A stretch of 64,000 nucleotides of DNA from NCBI RefSeq assembly GCF_947179015.1, contig NZ_CAMXCM010000003.1, forward strand, positions 62,001 through 126,000. The letters are read 5' to 3'. The first letter of the stretch is position 1. Every line of letters starts with the position of its first letter. The notes beneath the pieces are model-generated. The model did not search any database. It saw nothing but the letters and a program-made list of their open reading frames with translations, and was not told the origin of the DNA. This document shows positions 1 through 8,500 of this stretch, in pieces. The stretch comes from Commensalibacter communis (GTDB lineage Bacteria; Pseudomonadota; Alphaproteobacteria; Acetobacterales; Acetobacteraceae). The position numbers were made by a program, and so were the translations under genes.

Positions 1-65
1 CTTATGTAATTCCTATATAGTTCGGTTTAATATTTTTAGGAATATTATTTTTAACCATTTGTTTT

Positions 66-95
66 TTGAGGTTGCTCGAAAAAAAGTCGTATATT
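66..95 (+). promoter_or_regulatory. possible rpsA promoter
   Basis: A TTGAGG-like -35 (66-71) and TATATT -10 (90-95) are separated by 18 bases and lie about 100 bases before the rpsA start. The surrounding DNA is very AT-rich, so chance matches are common. In many proteobacteria rpsA is co-transcribed with the gene before it, which lies outside the window. Confidence 0.3.
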
Positions 96-191
96 TATTT
101 TATATTGATAAAATAAAGGCGCGCAAATATTAAAGTCTATATAAACAAGGGTTTATTTCCTTGTAATGATGACTAGGATTACAGGTAGCAC

Positions 192-1916
192 ATGGCTGAA
201 GCCACACAAAATCACCAAGACCACTTTGCTGGTGAAGATTTCGCAACCCTTCTTGAAGAAAGCTTAGGTCAAGATATTGGGTTCGAAGGTTCCGTTGTAA
301 CAGGAAGAATCGTTCGTTTAACCGATGATTATGCAATTGTCGACGTTGGTTTAAAAAGTGAAGGACGTGTTCCTTTAAAAGAATTCGCACCAGTTGGTGC
401 AAAGCCAGAAATCAAGCCTGGCGATATGGTTGAATTATATATTGAACGTTACGAAGATCGTGACGGTTTAATTCTACTTTCACGTGAAAAAGCGCGTCGT
501 GAAGAAGCTTGGTCTGCTCTTGAAAAAGCATTCGAAAGCAATCAACGTATTAACGGAACAATTTTTGGTCGTGTTAAAGGTGGTTTCACTGTTGATTTAG
601 GTGGCGCAATGGCGTTCTTACCTGGATCTCAAGTTGATATTCGTCCAGTACGCGATATTAACCCTATGATTGGTGTTGCTCAGCCTTTCCAAATCTTGAA
701 AATGGATCGTGCTCGTGGAAATATCGTTGTTTCTCGTCGTGCAGTTCTTGAAGAAACACGTGCAGAACAACGCAGCGAATTGATTCAAGGTCTTGCAGAA
801 GGCATGATCCTTGACGGTGTTGTTAAAAACATTACCGATTACGGTGCATTCGTTGATCTTGGTGGGGTTGATGGTCTGTTGCATGTGACTGACATTGCTT
901 GGAAACGTGTCAACCATCCTTCAGAAGCATTGCAAATCGGTCAACCTGTTCGCGTTCAAGTGATTCGTTTCAACTCTGAAACACATCGTATTTCATTGGG
1001 CATGAAACAACTTGAAGCTGATCCTTGGGAAAATGTTGCAAACAAATATCCTTCTGGTTCACGCTTTACAGGTCGCGTTACCAACATCACCGATTACGGT
1101 GCATTTGTTGAGCTAGAAGCTGGCGTTGAAGGTCTTGTTCACATTTCTGAAATGTCATGGACAAAGAAAAACGTACATCCTGGTAAAATCGTTTCTACTT
1201 CTCAAGAAGTTGACGTGGTCGTATTGGATGTTGACAGCTCAAAACGTCGTATTTCATTGGGCTTGAAACAAGTTCAACCTAATCCTTGGGAACAATTTGC
1301 TGAAACGCATAAAGTTGGTTCTGAAATCGAAGGCGAAATCCGTAATATTACAGAATTCGGTTTATTCATTGGCTTATCTGCAGATATCGATGGTATGGTT
1401 CACATGTCAGACCTATCTTGGGATGAAGCTGGCGAAGCAGCAATGGCCAATTATAAAAAAGGCGATGTTGTAAAAGCTAAAGTTCTTGATGTTGACGTTG
1501 AAAAAGAACGTATTTCATTAGGGATTAAACAACTTCAAGCTGATCCTGCTGCTGATGCACTAGCAAGTGTTACCAAAGGTAGTGTTGTGACTTGCGTTGT
1601 TACAGGCATTCAAGCAAATGGTGTTGACGTCAGTGTGAATGATGTTCTTGTTGGTTTTATCCGCCGCACAGAACTTTCTCGTGATAAAGCTGAACAACGT
1701 CCAGAACGTTTCTCTGTTGGTGAACGTATCGATGCAAAAATCGTTACTGTTGACAAAGCAGCTCGTCGTTTGACATTGACCATCAAAGGTCGCGAAGTCG
1801 AAGAAGACAAGCAAGCAATCTCTGATTACGGTTCTGCAGATAGCGGAGCATCTTTGGGAGATATTCTTGGTGCAGCTATTCGTCGTCGTAATGAAAATGA
1901 CACGGATGTAGAGTAG
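192..1916 (+). CDS. rpsA: 30S ribosomal protein S1
   Basis: This 574-residue protein has the size and repeat layout of proteobacterial S1, which binds mRNA on the small ribosomal subunit during initiation. Six S1 (OB-fold) domains can be seen at roughly residues 30-100, 118-186, 203-273, 290-360, 377-447 and 463-531. Domains 3 and 4 carry the strong ITDYGAFV signature, followed by VDGLLHV/VEGLVHI and the closing RISLGMKQ/RISLGLKQ. The ATG has only a short AGG at 183-185. Weak leaders are usual for rpsA, whose product autoregulates its own translation in E. coli; whether that holds here is inference. A strong terminator follows directly, so the gene ends its transcription unit. Confidence 0.98.
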   Translation: MAEATQNHQDHFAGEDFATLLEESLGQDIGFEGSVVTGRIVRLTDDYAIVDVGLKSEGRVPLKEFAPVGAKPEIKPGDMVELYIERYEDRDGLILLSREKARREEAWSALEKAFESNQRINGTIFGRVKGGFTVDLGGAMAFLPGSQVDIRPVRDINPMIGVAQPFQILKMDRARGNIVVSRRAVLEETRAEQRSELIQGLAEGMILDGVVKNITDYGAFVDLGGVDGLLHVTDIAWKRVNHPSEALQIGQPVRVQVIRFNSETHRISLGMKQLEADPWENVANKYPSGSRFTGRVTNITDYGAFVELEAGVEGLVHISEMSWTKKNVHPGKIVSTSQEVDVVVLDVDSSKRRISLGLKQVQPNPWEQFAETHKVGSEIEGEIRNITEFGLFIGLSADIDGMVHMSDLSWDEAGEAAMANYKKGDVVKAKVLDVDVEKERISLGIKQLQADPAADALASVTKGSVVTCVVTGIQANGVDVSVNDVLVGFIRRTELSRDKAEQRPERFSVGERIDAKIVTVDKAARRLTLTIKGREVEEDKQAISDYGSADSGASLGDILGAAIRRRNENDTDVE

Positions 1917-1941
1917 TATTTATTTAATAAATAAATAAATT

Positions 1942-1979
1942 AAAAGCTAAGTGTATAATAGGCACTTAGCTTTTTTTTT
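1942..1979 (+). terminator. rho-independent terminator of rpsA
   Basis: The arms GCTAAGTG and CACTTAGC (flanked by A and T runs that extend the stem) enclose a short AT-rich loop. A run of eight or more T follows. It lies 25 bases after the rpsA stop codon. Confidence 0.9.
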
Positions 1980-2141
1980 AAATAAAATTAATTAAACTGT
2001 TAAGTCGATTTAATAGTGAGTAGCTATTGACTATTTTATTTATCGAGATATCTATTTGTTTATTAATAATTGAGCGCGTAACTTATATTGGTTCAATAGC
2101 CGTTACATTTTAAAATATCAACTGGGTGATAAAGATTAATC

Positions 2142-5100
2142 ATGGCCGTTATTTACAATACAAACTATACACACAATTCAAATTCTTATTTGACGCTTGC
2201 AGTTGCGCGGGCAGCAAAAGAGCTTTGGGGAGATGAAAATGTTGTTGTCGCTGATAATATGAATTTATTATCAATCGCAGCTACGCACGAACATGAGGTT
2301 TTAATTTGTATTGATGGTCAGCGTACTGATTTCGAATTAATCAAACGTTTAAGACCTTGTTTCAAAACAATGATATTTTGGGCATTTGAAGACCCATTTA
2401 TGTTGGATTTTAATGTTCACGTAACGTCTAACTTTGACTATGTATTTACTAATGATCCAAGTTGTATTGATTCATATCAAGTTGAGGCTTATTATTTGCC
2501 ACTTGCTGGCAGCAAATCAATTCATTATAGAGACATTAAGAACACGCAAGATCTTGATTACGATATTTTCTTTGCCGGAACGATGTGGCCAAATCGTGTA
2601 GAGGTTTTACGTCGTTTGTTAATCGCTTTTCCAGAAGCACGTTTTAAATTAATATGTCCAGGTAACGAGTATTTACCTCCTTTGCCCAAAGATTTAATTA
2701 AACGTATTATACCAAGACCCGTCAGTATTGAATCTTTTATTGATTTTGCAAATGCGAGCCAAGTAACGTTAACGATGTTCCGCAATTATGCAAGTCATGG
2801 TGATGTCGGTCAGGCAACAGCGCCTGGGCCTAGATTATATGAATTAGGTCTGGCAGGAACTGCACAAGTTGTAGAGTTGCCCTCCGAGATGGATGAGAAA
2901 TACCTAAAGGAATTAAACGGTGTTTCAATTGCACGGAATACAGATGAAGTTATCGAAACGATTGCCAATATTTTAAATGAGAAAGAATTAAGAAAAAAAC
3001 TGGCGACAGAGACACAAAAAGCCGTTTTAGATAAACATTTATATAAAGATCGTTTAAAAGAAATTGCTAATATTACTCAAGCAGATTTCAAAAAAAAACA
3101 ACAACAAGAAATATTACTTGAAAAACCTCGTCGCCAAGCAAAGTTACGTGTTTTATTTGTTACTCATTCCACAGTTCATGAGCATGTCTGGGGTGGTATC
3201 GAAGTTTATCAACAAATCTTATCAACCAGCTTAGTCAAAGATGTTGAATTTTTTTATTGGTTACGTCGACGTGGTGCCTGTTACTTGACCGATGCGAATG
3301 GTAAAGAGATTGAACGTTTTGATATGCCTGATGTTGGCTGGCTAGATTCAATGAATGATGCTGGTGAAGAAACCGCATTTTCAAGTGTTATCAATCAATA
3401 TGGTTTTGATGTAGTTCATATCCAACATTTAGGTCATCATACTTTATCCTTACCAATTATTGCAAAAGCATGTGGGGTTGGGGTTATTTTCTCTTATCAT
3501 GACTTTTTGGCAGTCTGTTCTCATTATAATTTATTGAATTACGAACAACGTTATTGCGAGATTGATAAAAAGAATATTGGTGCCTGCGATATTTGTTTGA
3601 AAACTTCTGAGAAATTAGAATTTGGTGTACAACAGACCAGACGCGCCTTTGTATCCAAGATTATGAAGAATGTTGATGTTTGCTTGTATGGAACAAAACA
3701 TTCTTATGAATTGGCCTTGAAGATTTATCCTGTATTAGAAACTAAGAAAAACTATGTTATGGGTATTCCTTCACCTGATACAACCATCCCGTTAAAACAG
3801 AAGAAATATGAACCTTTAAATGGTCGAAAGCTTAAAGTAGCGACTGTTGGGAATTTTATCCGCTCAAAGGGTGCTGATACAATTTTGTCAATCTTACAAT
3901 CAGCTAATCCTGATCTTTATGAGTTTCATATATTTGGTTATATGCAACCAGATTATGAAAATGTTCTTAGAGAAATGAAGAAGGACAATGTGATACTACA
4001 TGGATCCTATGGGCTGGGTGAGGTTGCAGCACTACAAGTTGCGGATGTAGCAATGACCTTGTCTATATGGCCTGAAACTTATTGTATTTCTCTATCTGAG
4101 GCATGGCAAAACGGATTAATTCCGATTGTTACCGATGTTGGTGCATTGGGGGATCGTGTAAAAGACGGAGTTAATGGGTTTAAGGTTGAGATTGGTGCGG
4201 TGAATACTGTGATCGATCGTCTTGAGCTTATCCGATCGGACGAGATGCTACGCAAACAAATAATGGATAATATTACCCCAGAATTGTGGGTAACAGCCGC
4301 TGATTATGCAAAAGAATTATTAAAGGTTTATGAGGATGTTGTTCCTTATGACAAGCTAGGGATCAGCAATTTAAAATGGGATATTGGTCGCCTACATTAT
4401 TTGCCGCATGCATCATGGAAAGACCAAGCGCCACCTCGTCATATTTTTGATCCACCAACAGGCAATGATTTGCATGTTGAATTGCCACAAATTGTTGATG
4501 ATTGGGCTGTTGTCCAAGGGGCCAATTATTATTTAGACGATATTTGTTATCACATACTCAATATTGACGATAATAAAAAGTTTAAGCCTGCACATGAGTT
4601 CCATATCCGTGGTTGGTTTATTTCTCCTGGATTATCAAATGCGGGGTCTTTATATACAGTTTTGATTCACGCAGATAGCGATTTGACGATTTTCTTAGAA
4701 TGTCAACGTGAAAATCGTGCGGATGTTGCGGAAAGTTTCACAAATGCACCTATTCGTAACGGTTTTTCTGGGCAAGCTGCTTTAAGAGGGAAATGGTGTG
4801 AAGGTCGTTTTAGAATTGGTTTAATTAATATTGTTAACGGTTCTGCAGCGTTTCAGCTGACAACAAATGAGATAGAAGTAGAAGAGGGACAAGTTAAAAA
4901 AATTGATACTATTTCTCATAGTAATCAAGTCATTTTAGATGATTTCAATCGTATTATTGAAAAAGATGGTTTAATTCGTGGAATCAAGCTTGATACATTC
5001 ATTGAGAAAAATATTCTTGCTCAACGCTTTGGCGAGTTGGAATATTGTATCGAACATTTCACCGGATTTATCCAAGATAGTGAAGGCGAAAATGCTGTTG

Positions 5101-5504
5101 AAACATCAGATAAAAGCATTTTAAAAATTGCTGGATGGGCCTTTAATCGTACTAATTTGATGGCTGGTCGGATGTATATCGCATTTATAAACGATCAATC
5201 AGAAGATTGCTTTATTGTAGGTACATCAAGATTTATGCGTCATGAGACCTCTGATATTTTTCAATCAGCACCTTTGAATAATGGTTTTGTGGCTGATATT
5301 CGTTTAAATCAAGGATGTTTTAAACAGTTTAATGGGCATTATCATGTGTATTTGGTCAATATTGTGCATAATGAATATCAAATTGCCAATACAAATATTC
5401 TTGTTAACATTGTGAATAATGTTGTTGAGGATGTCGCAGACAGTGTTTTGACTGAGGGTATTATGAATAAAAACGTTCAAATAATTAATAAAAAATTTAA
5501 ATAG
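2142..5504 (+). CDS. two-domain glycosyltransferase, CgeB-like plus GT4, with duplicated C-terminal module
   Basis: A 1120-residue protein. Residues 1-310 look like a CgeB-type glycosyltransferase, with the APGPRLYELGLAGTAQVVE-type motif near residue 226. From about residue 334 a second, GT4-like (GT-B) domain begins. It has a glycine-rich entry (WGGIEVY) and the donor-site E-x7-E motif (PETYCISLSEAW, near residue 640). Residues about 820-915 and 995-1096 are two diverged copies of one beta-rich module, each with a GW start, a GF core and an LVNIV/LINIV end. No signal peptide or membrane helix is visible, so it probably works in the cytoplasm on a nucleotide-sugar donor. The acceptor is unknown. 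It is the first of three glycosyltransferase genes, but a terminator separates it from the next. The ribosome site is poor. Confidence 0.85.
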   Translation: MAVIYNTNYTHNSNSYLTLAVARAAKELWGDENVVVADNMNLLSIAATHEHEVLICIDGQRTDFELIKRLRPCFKTMIFWAFEDPFMLDFNVHVTSNFDYVFTNDPSCIDSYQVEAYYLPLAGSKSIHYRDIKNTQDLDYDIFFAGTMWPNRVEVLRRLLIAFPEARFKLICPGNEYLPPLPKDLIKRIIPRPVSIESFIDFANASQVTLTMFRNYASHGDVGQATAPGPRLYELGLAGTAQVVELPSEMDEKYLKELNGVSIARNTDEVIETIANILNEKELRKKLATETQKAVLDKHLYKDRLKEIANITQADFKKKQQQEILLEKPRRQAKLRVLFVTHSTVHEHVWGGIEVYQQILSTSLVKDVEFFYWLRRRGACYLTDANGKEIERFDMPDVGWLDSMNDAGEETAFSSVINQYGFDVVHIQHLGHHTLSLPIIAKACGVGVIFSYHDFLAVCSHYNLLNYEQRYCEIDKKNIGACDICLKTSEKLEFGVQQTRRAFVSKIMKNVDVCLYGTKHSYELALKIYPVLETKKNYVMGIPSPDTTIPLKQKKYEPLNGRKLKVATVGNFIRSKGADTILSILQSANPDLYEFHIFGYMQPDYENVLREMKKDNVILHGSYGLGEVAALQVADVAMTLSIWPETYCISLSEAWQNGLIPIVTDVGALGDRVKDGVNGFKVEIGAVNTVIDRLELIRSDEMLRKQIMDNITPELWVTAADYAKELLKVYEDVVPYDKLGISNLKWDIGRLHYLPHASWKDQAPPRHIFDPPTGNDLHVELPQIVDDWAVVQGANYYLDDICYHILNIDDNKKFKPAHEFHIRGWFISPGLSNAGSLYTVLIHADSDLTIFLECQRENRADVAESFTNAPIRNGFSGQAALRGKWCEGRFRIGLINIVNGSAAFQLTTNEIEVEEGQVKKIDTISHSNQVILDDFNRIIEKDGLIRGIKLDTFIEKNILAQRFGELEYCIEHFTGFIQDSEGENAVETSDKSILKIAGWAFNRTNLMAGRMYIAFINDQSEDCFIVGTSRFMRHETSDIFQSAPLNNGFVADIRLNQGCFKQFNGHYHVYLVNIVHNEYQIANTNILVNIVNNVVEDVADSVLTEGIMNKNVQIINKKFK

Positions 5505-5537
5505 TTTATTGATTTTTTCTGAATAGAATAGGTATTG

Positions 5538-5574
5538 ATCTGGTTTATTATTTAATAAACCAGATTGTTTTTAT
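5538..5574 (+). terminator. rho-independent terminator
   Basis: ATCTGGTTTATTA (5538-5550) pairs with TAATAAACCAGAT (5553-5565), and a T-rich tail follows. It closes the first glycosyltransferase gene. The next gene starts only about 20 bases later, so it either has its own promoter nearby or depends on read-through. Confidence 0.8.
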
Positions 5575-5593
5575 AGTATGGTTTATTGATATT

Positions 5594-8500
5594 ATGGTAA
5601 AAAAAGATATATTAACTCCGAAATGGGAAAAGTTTGACAATGAATGGTATCGTCAGCGCTATTCTTCTATTCTCCCGATAATTGAGGATATTTATGCTGG
5701 AGATGTTTACTTATATTATCAAGAAAAAGGCAGAAAGATTGGGCATTCACCTAATTCATATTTTGACGAAAAATGGTATTTAAAAACATATCCTATTGTT
5801 GCTGAAGCCGTTCAATCAAATCAATTTCTGTCTGGTTTTGATCATTATTGTCGTGAAGGATATAAAGATCATTCGCCTCATTGGTTATTTACAGAAGATT
5901 ACTATCAAAAACAATATAATGAATTGACCAATCATTTTGCTGCTTATAAAAATGGTTACGATCATTATTTAAATGAAGGCGATTTAAATCTATTTTCAGG
6001 GAGCATCTTTTTTAATCCTTTGCTTTATGCCTTGCAGCAAGATAACCAAGAGCTTATTTCTGTAGCAGGTGGATCTTATCAGCATTTCTTAAGAAACCTG
6101 ACTTCCAATATTGGTAAAACAAGACTATCTTGGTTTTTCGATGAAGAATGGTATGTAAACACTTATCCAGATGTTCAAAATTCAATTAAACGTCATGAAT
6201 ATTCGTGCGGATTGCATCATTATTTGTCAAACCCAACGCCTTTAGAATTTTCCCCTTCAGCTGATTTTTCTGAATCATTTTATCGTCAACATTATAATGA
6301 TGTGGCTTCTTCTGTTGGTGTTGGTCATCCCTTAAGAAATGGATATATGCACTTCATTTTTCATGGTTATAAAGAGGGACGTAGACCAAATGAAAACTTT
6401 GAGTTAGATCAATTAGCATTACAAGGTGATGTCATCAAAGCGATATCTTCTCATATGTTCCATAATGCTTTTGAATATTGGGTTGCAAAACAAGATCAGG
6501 TATTGTTTGATCAATATTGCAATGAATTTAAGTCCAAGGTTCAGACTGAAGACCTCACCGCGGCTCAATTGCCCCTATCAAATGAAACAAATGTTGTTCA
6601 TGAAACTGCTTCTCAGGTTGTATCAAAATCTGTTGAAGACAGTGATGCAACTGATGAGGTGATACATTCATTAGGCACGGATCCCATTCCAACTATAGCA
6701 AAAGATCCGATAATTGATGAAGATGAAGATTTTCCAGTTTTGACGGTAGATGAAGATAAATCTTTATTGACGATTGAACCTCAGAAAGAAAAAATTAAAT
6801 TTACAGAATATTCAAAGGTATCAGATGCTGTAAACGAAGATGAGGACAGTAATGTATTATCTGAGATGGATCCCAAGAAAGATCCTCAACCTAGTCCTGT
6901 TCCAAGTCCCAATAAAGCTTTTTGGAAAGATTTCGATGAAGAATGGTATGTTCGCAAATATAGTGACGTAACTTCGGAAATCAAAGCCTTGGATCTTGAT
7001 AGTGTTGAAGAATATTATCATTCATTTGGTTGTCATAAGGGGCATTCCCCCAATCCTTATTTTGATGAGCAATGGTATTTAAAAACTTACCCCGAAGTGA
7101 AAAGCCAGATTGAGCAACATCAGTATGTTTCTGGTTTCGAACATTACTGTCATCAAGGATACCAAAAATATTCACCGCATTGGTTATTTTCAGAGGCTTA
7201 TTACCGCCAGAAATTAACACATTTAACGGATGAAAACCTAGCAAGAAATGGTTTTGTAAATGGATACGATCATTATTTGCGCGCAGGCGATAGGGAAGGG
7301 ATCAGTGGTAGTGTATTTTTTGCCCCTGAATTTTTTATAGGTCATTATAACTCTCCTATACAATCTGGATTGGGTGCTTATTCGCATTATTTAAAACATA
7401 TTGACACGATAAGCAACTTGACCAGAACGTCATGGTATTTTGATCCAGCCTGGTATTTGCAACAATATCCTGATGTGCAGACATTAATTGACAATGGTGA
7501 GTTTATTAATCCATTACATCATTATTTAACCAATGACGATCCAAAAAATTATTCTCCTCTGCTGTGGTTTAATGAGCAGTTTTACAATAGTGAGTACGCT
7601 GACTTATTTGAACAATTAGAGCCAGAGCAAAACTATAGAAATGGTTATGCTCATTTTATTGATAAAGGAATTGGCTTATTATTACAGCCGTCTTTACCGA
7701 TCAACCTAGATATATATTCCTTTAAAACAGAGGTTAAACGAGATATAAATAATGGTTTATATCCAAATGCTTATGTACATTGGCTAGCAAATCATGCAGA
7801 TATTCATGATGTAGCAGACTTAAAAGAGGACGAAACTGAATACTATACGCATATCAGTGATATTCTAGCAGATGAAAATGCTTATCAAGGTGCAGTATGG
7901 GCACAGTTTGATGAGGAATGGTACTTAATGACTTACTCAGATGTTCCTCAAAAAATGGAGATCTGTGGTATTGAGAGCGTTAAAGAATATTACGAACAAA
8001 TTGGTGTTTTTTTAGGTCATTCTCCTAATCCATATTTTGACGAGCAATGGTATCTTTTTGAGTATGAATTCGTAAAGAAAGACATCAAGAGAGGAAAGTT
8101 TAAAACAGGTTTTGATCATTATTGTCGTATAGGCCACAAAAAATGCCAACCACATTGGCTGTTCTCTTCTGAACATTACTTATATCATAATCCGAATTTT
8201 ACATATGAAATTAATGCGTCATCCGAATATGTGAATGCTTATGATCATTACTTAAAAAAGGGAGATGCGTTACGTAAAACGGGATCGCTCTTTTTTGATC
8301 CGTTGGTTTATGAACGTCATTGTTATGAAGCTGGTAATGTAGAAAAGACCTATTTTCCGTTTCGTAATTACTTGTTAAATATGGGCAAAACCGATCTTAG
8401 AGCAACGGTTTCACTATATTTTGATTCAAGATGGTATTTAGATAGATATCCTGAAGTTTTACATGAAATAAAGGCGGGTAAATATACAAGCGCTTTACAA

